From the NCBI GenBank assembly GCA_050015055.1, contig JBEKCD010000005.1, positions 1 to 64,000 of the forward strand: a stretch of DNA of 64,000 nucleotides, read 5' to 3'. The position numbers and the translations under genes are program-made. The DNA comes from JBEKCD01 sp050015055. Lineage in GTDB: Archaea; Thermoproteota; Bathyarchaeia; Bathyarchaeales; Bathycorpusculaceae. This document shows positions 16,992 to 25,177 of this stretch, piece after piece (positions within the stretch are counted from its first letter, which is position 1; the number at the start of each line of letters is the position of its first letter). Under the pieces are notes generated by a model. That model was given only the letters and a program-made list of their open reading frames with translations. It was not told the origin of the DNA and searched no databases.

Positions 16992-17267
16992 ATGAAGGCC
17001 AGAGCGCATGTCTTCATTAGCGGCAGAGTTCAGGGAGTGTTCTTCAGATCTGAAACCAGGTATGAAGCGAGAAAGCACGGCGTGACCGGTTGGGTGCGCA
17101 ACCTGCCAGACGACAGGGTTGAAGCTGTTTTTGAGGGTGAACAAGAAAACGTGAAGAAGCTTCTGGAATTCTGCAGGAGAGGACCACCCGGAGCTAGAGT
17201 AGCAAGCGCAGACGTGACGTGGGAAAACTATTCTGGAGAGTTCAGAGACTTCGAAATACGATACTAG
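16992..17267 (+). CDS. acyP: Acylphosphatase
   Basis: A 91-residue enzyme hydrolysing carboxyl-phosphate bonds in acylphosphates. The catalytic loop is GRVQGVFFRSETRYEARKHG, with the phosphate-binding Arg in FFRSE, and the catalytic Asn appears in TGWVRNLPDDRVEAVFEG. Length and end (ENYSGEFRDFEIRY) match the family. The gene is divergent from the hypothetical at 16546-16896, with 95 bp between starts. Confidence 0.95.
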   Translation: MKARAHVFISGRVQGVFFRSETRYEARKHGVTGWVRNLPDDRVEAVFEGEQENVKKLLEFCRRGPPGARVASADVTWENYSGEFRDFEIRY

Positions 17268-17298
17268 GAGAAGTCTCGGGCTTCCGCAGTCGCCACGC

Positions 17299-17721
17299 TC
17301 AGGTGCTTTTCTTTGGCACCCTGAAGTGTGAAGCTTTTCCGGCGCTCACGTAGTCTCCCCCAGCACCACGCACGACTGAAGCGATTTTCGAAAAGTTGTC
17401 TGAACCTAGAAACTGCCGCGGTTTTATCATGATGTAATCGTCTTTCTCCTCGAAGCTTAGCAGGTTTTCTAGATCTTCTGGAAACATCATCTTCACGTCC
17501 TCTATCACTTTTGATTTTTCTAGAGGCTGTGGCGCGCCGGGTATAGGCTGGGACAATGCTGGTGCCGGATGGGCTGTTATCGGCTGAGTTATCTGTGAGA
17601 CAGCTAGAGACTTCAAGGATGCTGAAACCTGCCTTAAATCGTCCATGATGCCGTTCATAATCAGAACAAGCTCGTCAACTCTCTTAGTGAGAGCTTCAAT
17701 TTTCTCTTTATCCGCGCTCAT
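17299..17721 (-). CDS. Coiled-coil protein with conserved C-terminal domain, unknown function
   Basis: A 140-residue protein. Residues 1-45 form a coiled coil (KIEALTKRVDELVLIMNGIM). A Pro/Ala linker follows (PAPALSQPIPGAPQP). The C-terminal 60 residues form a compact domain with MFPEDLENLLSFEEKDDYIM, IKPRQFLGSDNFSKIASVV and AGKASHFRVPK, which is probably conserved in related archaea. The arrangement suggests a dimer presenting a small binding domain. It is divergent from RtcA with a ~50-bp shared promoter region. Confidence 0.6.
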   Translation of the reverse strand: MSADKEKIEALTKRVDELVLIMNGIMDDLRQVSASLKSLAVSQITQPITAHPAPALSQPIPGAPQPLEKSKVIEDVKMMFPEDLENLLSFEEKDDYIMIKPRQFLGSDNFSKIASVVRGAGGDYVSAGKASHFRVPKKST

Positions 17722-17772
17722 ACACTTTCTTCCTTACAAATCCTTAATACTCAACGCATTTATTAATGGTTT

Positions 17773-18852
17773 TTGACTCTTCCAACAATCCGAAGAGTGG
17801 AGCGAACCTCACGCTTGATAGAGATTGATGGGAGCGAAAAAAGTGGAAGCGGCACGATTCTGAGAACGGCCGTCGCCCTGTGCGCAATAATCGGGGAACC
17901 GTTGCACATTTACAACATCAGACAGAACCGTCCCCAGCCAGGTTTGAAGCCTCAACACTTGGAAGCCGTCCTGACAGCCGCCAAGCTCTGCGACGCTGAA
18001 ATGGAAGGCGCGAAAGCCGATTCACGTGAGCTTTGGTTCAGGCCTAAAGAAATGAGAGGCGGCAAGATTGAAGCTGAAATCGGCACTGCCGGAAGCATCT
18101 CAATGCTTCTGATGACGGTGCTGCCCATGTGCGCCTACGCCGAAAACACCGTGCACCTCCATATTTCCAAAGGCGGAACCGACGTTTCCCATTCGCCCAC
18201 CATAAATTACATGCGCTTCGTTCTCCTGCCAACCCTTCATCGCATGGGACTAAACGCTGTTCTGACCGTTCACAAGTACGGCTATTACCCCAAAGGAAAC
18301 GGCGAAGTGACAATAGCTGTAGAGCCCTGCAAGCCTCTAACAGCTTTGCACCTAGAGACTTTTGGCAACGTCAAATCGATAAGAGGAATTTCAGTCTGCA
18401 CATTCCTTGCTGACAGAAAGGTTGCTGAACGCCAAGCGAAAGCGGCGAACGAGTACCTCGGCGAAAGAGGCTACAAGGCTGATATTCAGGTGGTAAATGA
18501 CGCCTCGAACCCGCTGCAGAAGGGCAGTTCCATTGTCTTGTGGGCCGAATCTGACACTGGAGCGATTCTAGGAGCAGACGCCATTGGCGAACTGAGAAAA
18601 GCAAGCGAAACAGTCGGAATAGAAGCAGCTGAAAAACTCTACACAGAAATCATTGCGAAACCCACGGTTGATGCACACCTAGCGGACATGCTTATTCCGT
18701 ACATTGCTCTGGCCCACGGCAAGTCAGCCTATCTCACGCGGATATTAACCGAACATTTGCGGACAAACATTGCGCTCGCGGAAAGAATATTGAATGTGAA
18801 ATTCGTCTTAGAAAAGAAAGATGAACTACACAGACTGGAGAAAAACTGTTGA
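17773..18852 (+). CDS. rtcA: RNA 3'-terminal phosphate cyclase
   Basis: Converts RNA 3'-phosphates to 2',3'-cyclic phosphates through a histidyl-AMP intermediate. The N-terminal signature is IEIDGSEKSGSGTILRTAVA, followed by RPQPGLKPQHLEAV and IGTAGSISMLLMTVLP. The late motif HLADMLIPYIALAHGKS and the probable adenylated His in ILTEHLRTN are present. At 359 aa, length is as expected. The start is TTG 17773; a TTG just before the signature (17814) is less likely. RtcB-type ligation partners are not in the window. Confidence 0.95.
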   Translation: MTLPTIRRVERTSRLIEIDGSEKSGSGTILRTAVALCAIIGEPLHIYNIRQNRPQPGLKPQHLEAVLTAAKLCDAEMEGAKADSRELWFRPKEMRGGKIEAEIGTAGSISMLLMTVLPMCAYAENTVHLHISKGGTDVSHSPTINYMRFVLLPTLHRMGLNAVLTVHKYGYYPKGNGEVTIAVEPCKPLTALHLETFGNVKSIRGISVCTFLADRKVAERQAKAANEYLGERGYKADIQVVNDASNPLQKGSSIVLWAESDTGAILGADAIGELRKASETVGIEAAEKLYTEIIAKPTVDAHLADMLIPYIALAHGKSAYLTRILTEHLRTNIALAERILNVKFVLEKKDELHRLEKNC

Positions 18853-18877
18853 ATCAGGGCAGGGTCAAGGGCCGAGA

Positions 18878-19114
18878 TCAAGAGTGAGATTTCGGTGTAG
18901 ATTCCCTAACAAGAAAATAATGTACGAGCAAAAAGGTCAATGACCCAAACCCGAGAATTGGCAAGATGGCAACCAAGGGATTATCTACTAACGTTATAAG
19001 TTGACCGCCCGTCCAAACCATGAGAAAACAGTTTAGAGCAATGATTTCGAGCGCACCGAACGATCTGAGCAACAAATCTGGAATCTTGCGCAGATGTTCC
19101 TTTCTCATTCGCAT
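18878..19114 (-). CDS. Small membrane protein with two helices
   Basis: A 78-residue protein with a basic start (MRMRKEHLRKIPDLLLRS) and two hydrophobic helices (GALEIIALNCFLMVWTGG and VAILPILGFGSLTFLLVHYF). Loops and tail are short. No family recognised. It faces RtcA, 26 bp from its stop. Confidence 0.55.
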   Translation of the reverse strand: MRMRKEHLRKIPDLLLRSFGALEIIALNCFLMVWTGGQLITLVDNPLVAILPILGFGSLTFLLVHYFLVRESTPKSHS

Positions 19115-19645
19115 TTTTCTTCATAACTCATGATATTCAACTGATATTTCTCTTTTTCCATTCATGACTTTAGAATGCTCGCAAGAGAAAAACAGACGCT
19201 CACACGTTGTAACGCTACGCTGCGCGTGCGATTGGTGTTGCTGTGAGGCTTCAGTTGATTCTCTAATCACATCATGCCCGCTGACGTAGGCCTTTCCTTT
19301 CGTATGCCAGATTAGACTGAAACGGAATTTTGATTGTAGGGATTTTCCTGCACGATAACGCGCATGCCCCTTCCCAAAATGGTCAAAAATGGTATTTATT
19401 CCCAAGTGGGCCAGCCAAACTTGCTCGTGATTTCCATTCAAAACTTACTCTAAAACGCAGCCGAACGAGGAAAGCAGAATTAGAACCATATCTAACCAAT
19501 TGAGGAACACGCATGCGCGCTATTTTTGCCATGGCTTTCGGGATAGGATTTGGACTTAGACGCACGCGCTACTATGTGTTTTTCGTCGGTGTTTTCACAT
19601 AAGTTGCGGTGCCGTGTTCAACGTCCCAAAATACTATTTCGAGGC
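19115..19645. other. Gene-free spacer of 531 bp
   Basis: No convincing gene. A minus-strand 106-aa ORF (19121-19441) and a plus-strand 29-codon ORF (19513-19602) show no family features. AGGAACACGC (19503-19512), followed by a GCGCG tract, recurs at 21439-21448 on the other side of the membrane protein gene. Together the spacers isolate that gene. Confidence 0.4.
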
Positions 19646-21124
19646 TCACTTTTTCTCACCTTCTTTCTTTTCGTCGACATCAAGGGTAAATGTTCCTTTA
19701 ACCAGTGGGTTCCCGTTTTTTGAATCTTTACTGTCTTCAGGTAGCGGAGGCAACAGTTCAAAGCTTCCTATTAATTTGTGGTATTTCGTTTTGAATTGCT
19801 CATCAACGTGTTTTAAGAACTTTTGCGTGTTTTCGCCCCGGTATATTTGTTCATTGATTTTCTGAAAATCCCGCGGACCCAGCTCCCAATCTCGAATTCT
19901 ATCTTTGTATTTTTCCTTATCGACAAACTCTGGGGGTTTCAAAGCGCCACAGTCAACTAATTCGAATAGCAGAGTTCTCGTACTTCTTGGATATTCAACT
20001 TTCAGCGGCGACAAACATGTGTTTGATAACCAGCCGAGATCATATTGCAGGTTTACGAACAGTATCTTTTCAAGCTCAGCATAGGCTTTTCTGAACTCGT
20101 CAAACAGATCATAATCAAATTCCTTTTTGGTTATGGATTGCTTTTTCTTTTCCTTTGTCAACTTTGCCGCACGGAGATAATATCGATTGTAAGAGTTGAT
20201 CAGGTGGTAGTATTCTTCAAGTCGAAGTAAAGGCACATCTAAAACTATTCCCTGTTTGCGGGATGAATCCCATGCCTTTCTGGAAACCAAACCGCTTTCA
20301 TCGTAGACGGAGATAAAGCTGGAATAATGTGCGGTTATCTCCCCCATGAGATTTCTGAGAATATCAATATCACCCGCGATTCCTGTATTCCGTATCGTTC
20401 GAGAAGTTTTCTCTCTGTCCCTTCTGTCTTCTCTCTTGTCTTTGACATAATATATCACATATCCTATGAATGGAGCAATCAGTATCGTCGAGATTATGTT
20501 ACCCGTATCCGTAATCGAAGAAGTGACTATTGACACAAGCCAGAGACCGACTGCGACAAGTCCACTTACAACAACAACAAACTTGGTGAATCTGAAGGTG
20601 TCTGTTTCTCCGAAAAGAAGGGCGACCGCAATTAGGACCAAAATCACAAAAATAATGCCATATTGAACCAATAGTGCATTCTTGCTCTCGATATTGGCTG
20701 TGATTGCAATGTTTGAAATTGTAACGTTTGTGGTGGTCGTTGTTGCTGTGACAAGAATCACACCCTGATAGGTTCCCGCACCCTTCCCTACGGTTTCGAG
20801 CGAAATACTTACGTTTGCCACGTCACCCTTTGAAAGGCTGAAGGAAGGCGGTGAAATTGTCACTTCATAAGACGAAATCACTTTTCCTGTATTGTTGTTG
20901 TAGAGATCTCCTGAAATGACTGTTACGTTGACGTTTTCGTCAACGATTCCAATTATGCTTATCGTCCTGTTAAGGCTGGATACTCCTTCGACACCAAAAT
21001 AGCTGAGTTGGCTATTTGATACAGCAACTAATGAAGGAACAGAGTTCTGGGCAATTGCTGACCCGACAGTAGCCAATAATGTAATCAAAACCAAAACGAA
21101 GATTATTGTTGCTTTCTTTAGCAT
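19646..21124 (-). CDS. Receptor-like membrane protein: outer beta domain, TM helices, cytosolic domain
   Basis: A 492-residue protein. A signal peptide (ATIIFVLVLITLLATVGSAI) is followed by about 120 residues of outside beta sandwich (TVISGDLYNNNTGKVISSYE; PSFSLSKGDVANVSISLET), then a cluster of about three membrane helices (GIIFVILVLIAVALLFG; FVVVVSGLVAVGLWLV; TILIAPFIGYVIYYV). The remaining 260 residues are charged, helical and cytosolic, opening with DKREDRRDREKTSRTIRN. The layout is that of a sensor or adhesion receptor. No enzymatic domain is recognised inside. The gene is AT-rich compared with its neighbours and stands alone between two ~500-bp spacers. Confidence 0.65.
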   Translation of the reverse strand: MLKKATIIFVLVLITLLATVGSAIAQNSVPSLVAVSNSQLSYFGVEGVSSLNRTISIIGIVDENVNVTVISGDLYNNNTGKVISSYEVTISPPSFSLSKGDVANVSISLETVGKGAGTYQGVILVTATTTTTNVTISNIAITANIESKNALLVQYGIIFVILVLIAVALLFGETDTFRFTKFVVVVSGLVAVGLWLVSIVTSSITDTGNIISTILIAPFIGYVIYYVKDKREDRRDREKTSRTIRNTGIAGDIDILRNLMGEITAHYSSFISVYDESGLVSRKAWDSSRKQGIVLDVPLLRLEEYYHLINSYNRYYLRAAKLTKEKKKQSITKKEFDYDLFDEFRKAYAELEKILFVNLQYDLGWLSNTCLSPLKVEYPRSTRTLLFELVDCGALKPPEFVDKEKYKDRIRDWELGPRDFQKINEQIYRGENTQKFLKHVDEQFKTKYHKLIGSFELLPPLPEDSKDSKNGNPLVKGTFTLDVDEKKEGEKK

Positions 21125-21290
21125 CTTAAGCAGCTTCTGGTTCGGTTGTCCGTTAATTGGTTCGTTTTCATATTTAACACTTTGCCAACGCCTTAATCTC
21201 AGACAAGTCAGCTTTAAGTTACAACAGTGGAAAATCAGTTATTCGCGAGAGACTACTCCAGATTTATGATTTACCCAAAAACCGTTAACT

Positions 21291-21456
21291 CGTTAGCGCG
21301 TATGCTGTTCCTAAATTCATTCGCGAGCTGGTTTTTGTTACAGGCTCGCTTGGTTCGAAGATGACCGTGTGACTATCGATGCGAGAAGTATCGTCTGTAG
21401 GACATGAACCAACTCGTCACCCCCAGAAAAGGGAATTTAGGAACACGCTAGCGCGA
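21291..21456. repeat. Long imperfect foldback within a 496-bp gene-free spacer
   Basis: TGTTCCTAAATTC (21306-21318) and its exact complement GAATTTAGGAACA (21433-21445) are 13-bp arms, 114 bp apart. Inside them GAGCTGGTTTTTGT pairs imperfectly with the complement of ACATGAACCAACTC, and GCGCG-containing ends lie outside. The whole could fold into a long hairpin as DNA or RNA. The rest of the spacer (21125-21620) shows no gene, only AT-rich promoter-like stretches. Confidence 0.5.
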
Positions 21457-21620
21457 CTTTCTCGAAGTTGGAAAAGCCATAAGAAAAGTCTAGCAGGCTA
21501 GGAAGCTGGGCCCAGACTAGGGTTTATGTATTGAGAAGGAGTATCATTTTCAAGGTGAAAGGCAAGGACATGATGAGTTTTATTCTCGCTAAATGTTTAT
21601 TCTCTGGCTAACAATAGCGA

Positions 21621-22433
21621 TTGCAGGTTAAAGGAAAAAATCAAATGAACAGCATTGTCCGCAAGAAGTTCATTCGAGAATATTATTCAAGAAGATCCAG
21701 GGATTATGATCTGCAGAAAAGCAGAACGTGGAAGACAAGAGAAGGTTTTGGAAGTGAAGTTTTTGACGAACTGCTAACGGCTTTGGGAGGGTTTGGAAAC
21801 CGACTCTTGTTGGAATTAGGAGTGGGAAGCGGCAGAAACGCGTTGCCGCTGCTTGAAAAAGTCAAACCGCGGCTTGTAGGATTGGACTTGTCAAGGGAAA
21901 TGCTGAAACAGGCAAAAACAAAAATGCTCTCCTTTAAAGACGGTTTTGGCTTGGTATTGGCCGACGGGGAACACTTGCCTTTTGTGAGCCAAGCTTTTGA
22001 TGCGGTCATCAGCATGAGCACGATGCACTATTTCGCGTTTCAAGGAAGAATTCTAAAGAGATTGAGAAAAACGCTCAAAGAAAACGGAACACTTGTATAC
22101 GGGGATTTGACAGTTTCCGAAACGGACAACCAAGGATTCTTTGAAGGACTGGAGAGAACCTTGTCCAAAGCTCATGCAAGATACTACAAACCGTCACGGA
22201 TGAAGAGGCTCATGGAGAAACAAGGATTCCGCATCTCAAAGATGAAAACAATTGCTTACCGAAAAACCTACAGTGCCCTAATGGAAGATAAAGGACGGTA
22301 CTTTGGCGTTGCACCAGAAACGCTTCACCGGTACTTGGAAGGAGCCCCTGAAGAAGCAAAGGAGCAATATGCACTAACCAGCACGGAGATGACCCTGTTC
22401 TACACAGTGATTACAGCGAAAAAAGAAGACTGA
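21621..22433 (+). CDS. Class I SAM-dependent methyltransferase
   Basis: A 270-residue methyltransferase of the Methyltransf_11 type. Motif I is LLLELGVGSGRNALPLLEK, motif II LVGLDLSREMLKQA, motif III LVLADGEHLPFVSQAFD and the post-motif region DAVISMSTMHYF. A C-terminal extension (MLMEKQGF-like helices, then HRYLEGAPEEAKEQYALTS) is substrate-specific and unrecognised. An in-frame ATG at 21645 is an alternative start. It is 14 bp ahead of Trm5 on the same strand, so an operon and a role in RNA modification are plausible but not shown. Confidence 0.8.
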   Translation: MQVKGKNQMNSIVRKKFIREYYSRRSRDYDLQKSRTWKTREGFGSEVFDELLTALGGFGNRLLLELGVGSGRNALPLLEKVKPRLVGLDLSREMLKQAKTKMLSFKDGFGLVLADGEHLPFVSQAFDAVISMSTMHYFAFQGRILKRLRKTLKENGTLVYGDLTVSETDNQGFFEGLERTLSKAHARYYKPSRMKRLMEKQGFRISKMKTIAYRKTYSALMEDKGRYFGVAPETLHRYLEGAPEEAKEQYALTSTEMTLFYTVITAKKED

Positions 22434-22447
22434 AACGACGTGATCCC

Positions 22448-23515
22448 ATGAAAAAGGCAGACTCCATCAAAACTCCCAGACGAGAAGGCGAGAAAACCCT
22501 AATCATGACCAGCAAACTCGGGTTGATCAACAAGGAATTGGAAATTCAACGAGACGAAGAATTCATCTACATTCCGCTCGTTAAGCGGCCATCAAAAGAA
22601 AAACTGAAAACTCTCAAGGAGCAAGTGGCAGACTGCAAAGTCTCAGTTCACTCTTTTCCAGAGAGGAAGAAACCGAGAAAGTCACTTGTCCAACTTCTTG
22701 AGGATACGCTTTCACCACATTTGTTGGCCAGCTTGCCCCGCGCCATAGACTTCGTCGGCGACATAGCCATAGTCGAATTTCCCCCAGAGCTCGGCGCGTA
22801 CAAAAGTGCGATCGGCGAGGCAATCTTGAAAACGAACCAAAAGGTGCACACGGTCCTCGCCAAGGCGGGCGCAGTAGGCGGAACCTACCGCTTGAGAAAG
22901 TTCACCATCGTGGCAGGCGAACCTAAGACCGACACCATCCACAAAGAATACGGATGCCAATACCATGTGGACGTAACCAAAGCATTCTTTTCTCCGCGAC
23001 TTTCGTTCGAACACCGCAGAGTCGCATCCCTGGTGGAGGAAGGCGACATCGTTATTGACTTGTTCGCAGGGGTCGGGCCTTTCTCGATACAAATCGCCAA
23101 AAACCACCAAAGCGCGACAGTCTATGCTGTGGATGTGAACCCAGACGCGGTGGAATATCTCAAGAAGAACATAAGGCTCAACAAAGTTATAGGGAAGGTT
23201 CATCCCATTTCAGGAGACGCGAGACAAGTTGTCAAAGACAAGCTTTCTGGTGTTGCTGACCGGACCATCATGAATTTGCCGGAAAAAGCCATCGATTTTG
23301 TCGATGTAGTTTGCGAAGCCATCAAACCTTCAGGGGGCATAGTTCACTTTTACAGCTTCGTCAACAAGCCTGACTCGCTAGAGAACCTTAAGGCTCGTTT
23401 CACGGAGGCCGTTGAAAAGTCTGAAAGAAGCGTGGAGAAAATCTTGTTTTCAAGGCTTGTCCGCGAGACAGCTCCGTACGAGTGGCAAGCGGTTCTAGAC
23501 GTCAGAATCCACTAG
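22448..23515 (+). CDS. trm5: tRNA (guanine-N1)-methyltransferase Trm5
   Basis: Methylates N1 of G37 next to the anticodon to prevent frameshifting. The N-terminal part contains the Met-10+ family stretch (AIDFVGDIAIVEFPPELG), with KTNQKVHTVLAKAGAVGGTY. The catalytic domain has motif I VIDLFAGVGPFSIQIAK, AVDVNPDAVEYLKKNI and the base-binding MNLPEKAIDFVD. The length of 355 aa is typical. The gene overlaps the convergent DUF371 gene by 4 bp. A leading methyltransferase 14 bp upstream suggests a shared transcript. Confidence 0.93.
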   Translation: MKKADSIKTPRREGEKTLIMTSKLGLINKELEIQRDEEFIYIPLVKRPSKEKLKTLKEQVADCKVSVHSFPERKKPRKSLVQLLEDTLSPHLLASLPRAIDFVGDIAIVEFPPELGAYKSAIGEAILKTNQKVHTVLAKAGAVGGTYRLRKFTIVAGEPKTDTIHKEYGCQYHVDVTKAFFSPRLSFEHRRVASLVEEGDIVIDLFAGVGPFSIQIAKNHQSATVYAVDVNPDAVEYLKKNIRLNKVIGKVHPISGDARQVVKDKLSGVADRTIMNLPEKAIDFVDVVCEAIKPSGGIVHFYSFVNKPDSLENLKARFTEAVEKSERSVEKILFSRLVRETAPYEWQAVLDVRIH

Positions 23516-23955
23516 GCTTCGACCGTCAAAGTGATTTTCACTTTCTGCGCAGGGTTCTTCAGTTTCTCGATGAGATCTCTCGACAGATCGGCCGAAGCTT
23601 TGTCTGCTTTGATTGCCAACGTTCGACTGCAAATGTAGTTGCTTTTCCTCACGACCATTTCGGTCGGATGAACCAAGGTAAGATGCACGCTTCCATACGC
23701 ATTCACCGTTTCGACTATCCCTCCTGCTTCGATTAGAATAGTCAGCCTGGCGTTTTCTTCGAGTAGTCTTTCTTTAAACTCGACGCTTAGATCTAGCATA
23801 GCTTTGTCTGCTGACACTGCGATCACGCAGTCACCTCTTCTTGACAGGTCATCTTCTTTTGTGAACTCCAAGGTTGTGGGATGAATGGCCAGAATGTTCC
23901 TGTGCCCCTTGGCAAGTATGATTTCTTTCAATCCGGCAGATGGCAAATTACTCAA
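23512..23955 (-). CDS. DUF371 archaeal protein
   Basis: A 147-residue archaeal family protein of unknown function. The characteristic start is LAKGHRNILAIHPTTLEFTK, with RRGDCVIAVSADKAMLDLS in the middle and a repeat-like second half (HLTLVHPTEMVVRKSNYICS, then LAIKADKASADLSRDL). The parallel ADKA motifs in the two halves suggest an internal duplication. It overlaps the upstream gene at 23948 by 8 bp, so they are co-transcribed. Confidence 0.85.
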   Translation of the reverse strand: MSNLPSAGLKEIILAKGHRNILAIHPTTLEFTKEDDLSRRGDCVIAVSADKAMLDLSVEFKERLLEENARLTILIEAGGIVETVNAYGSVHLTLVHPTEMVVRKSNYICSRTLAIKADKASADLSRDLIEKLKNPAQKVKITLTVEA

Positions 23956-24913
23956 GAACCTCTATTGAGTCAACCTTTCCATCGCCGTTCAGGTCAAAGC
24001 CCTGTATGACTTTTGCATAAGTCTCCTCGCCACTGTAGCCTTTCAAGGTTTTCTCCCAGTAGTCTGTCAGCGCCAGCACACAGGCCTTCGTGCCCACCGC
24101 TTTGTTTCCGGCTAGAACTATAACCCGCTTGTTCTTGTCCCACGGGTTGACAACTTTCGCGACAACTCCAACTGCGTCTGCCGTGTAGACGCGCCCAGTT
24201 TTCTTGGAAACTAGACCGCCGAAAAGAAAGCCTTCCTCTGAGGGTCGCATGTCAAATTTAATCGGTAGATACTCGTTCACTTCTTCCGCGAGGAGGTTAG
24301 TTCCAGGTCCCCCTACAAGTATCAGGTTGTTCTTTTCCTCTTTCTCAGCCTTAACGTCCACATCGAGTTTTATCGCGAAATCTTCAGGGGGTTTGACGAA
24401 CTGCCCCAGAAAGAAGGCCAGATGAGAAGCATAATGTCCATCCCTTGCGCTTGTTTTAAAAGGCCCGTGTGGCGTTGGGCTGCCCACAACTATTTTCCCG
24501 TCAAACGTACCATCTTTCCTCACGAATTCTCTGAAGAATTTCCGGATTTGTTCTTCCATTCCCAGTAGGGAGAGGCTCTTGATGGTTCTGTACTCTTGCG
24601 GAAGCTCGATTCCAAACGCTGGCGCCGCTACTTTATAGTACTTGGCTATTGCCCCTTTCTTCTCCTCTTCTCTTGCAACGGTTATGGCTCCTGCCCTGCA
24701 GAGTTTTCTAATGTGGTAGTATACCTTCTGCTCATGGATGCCCAGTTTTCTGGCAATTTCCAAGGGGTACATTTCCTTCTCAGAAAGCATGACCAGCATT
24801 TTCCAGCTTAACGCGTTCAGCATTAGCTTGAGCTTTTGCGGGTCGTTGACTAGCGCTATGTCTTTAACTTTCTGTGTCTTATTTTCTTCGCGAAGCAGCA
24901 GTCTCTTGTCCAT
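23948..24913 (-). CDS. HTH regulator fused to an S-layer-type C-terminal domain
   Basis: A 321-residue fusion. Residues about 30-95 form an ArsR-type winged helix (LSEKEMYPLEIARKLGIHEQ, KVYYHIRKLCRAGAI, ending AKYYKVA). The remainder resembles the outer domain of archaeal S-layer proteins: NLILVGGPGTNLLAEEVNEY, FDMRPSEEGFLFGGLVS, VVNPWDKNKRVIVLAGNKAVGT. The C-terminus has an EF-hand/dockerin-like loop, FDLNGDGKVDSIEVLE. There is no signal peptide, so the S-layer-like fold is used inside the cell, perhaps as ligand or oligomerisation module. Such a combination is not usual for S-layer proteins. Co-transcribed with DUF371. Confidence 0.75.
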   Translation of the reverse strand: MDKRLLLREENKTQKVKDIALVNDPQKLKLMLNALSWKMLVMLSEKEMYPLEIARKLGIHEQKVYYHIRKLCRAGAITVAREEEKKGAIAKYYKVAAPAFGIELPQEYRTIKSLSLLGMEEQIRKFFREFVRKDGTFDGKIVVGSPTPHGPFKTSARDGHYASHLAFFLGQFVKPPEDFAIKLDVDVKAEKEEKNNLILVGGPGTNLLAEEVNEYLPIKFDMRPSEEGFLFGGLVSKKTGRVYTADAVGVVAKVVNPWDKNKRVIVLAGNKAVGTKACVLALTDYWEKTLKGYSGEETYAKVIQGFDLNGDGKVDSIEVLE

Positions 24914-25012
24914 GGTTATTCCTAATCATAAACCGCGCATCCATTATTAAAAATTTTGTTACGGTAAGCAGGTTCGAACCTCAGCTAGGAGCCGCAACAC
25001 CGCTGAAGACCA

Positions 25013-25022
25013 TTATAAAATA
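25013..25022 (+). promoter_or_regulatory. TATA-like box ahead of glmS
   Basis: An AT box TTATAAAATA lies 155 bp upstream of the glmS start. The predicted transcript start (around 25040) leaves a 140-nt leader, which contains a 52-codon ORF (25047-25205) overlapping the start of glmS. A perfect 12-bp palindrome AGGTTCGAACCT (24970-24981) lies 30 bp upstream of the box and may be an operator. Confidence 0.45.
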
Positions 25023-25177
25023 TCTTTTAGCACTGCCCCAGAATTCATGACAGTCCCTGAACTGGTCGATGGGAAAACTTTGGAAACCGTTTTTAGAACT
25101 ACGAATTTTCTCCTAAAAATGCTTATTAGAAAAGCAGTCCTTGAATTGCAGTCACTAGGGAGCAATGAGGTCTGGAA

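Noticed and set aside
19121..19441. A 106-aa minus-strand ORF in the spacer before the receptor gene
   Set aside because: Composition is non-protein-like (many His, Gln, Ser), with no motif or ribosome site.
24967..24985. GGTTCGAACC near 24971 as the T arm of a tRNA
   Set aside because: The flanking bases do not form the 5-bp T stem, and no acceptor, D or anticodon stems can be placed; it is just a palindrome.
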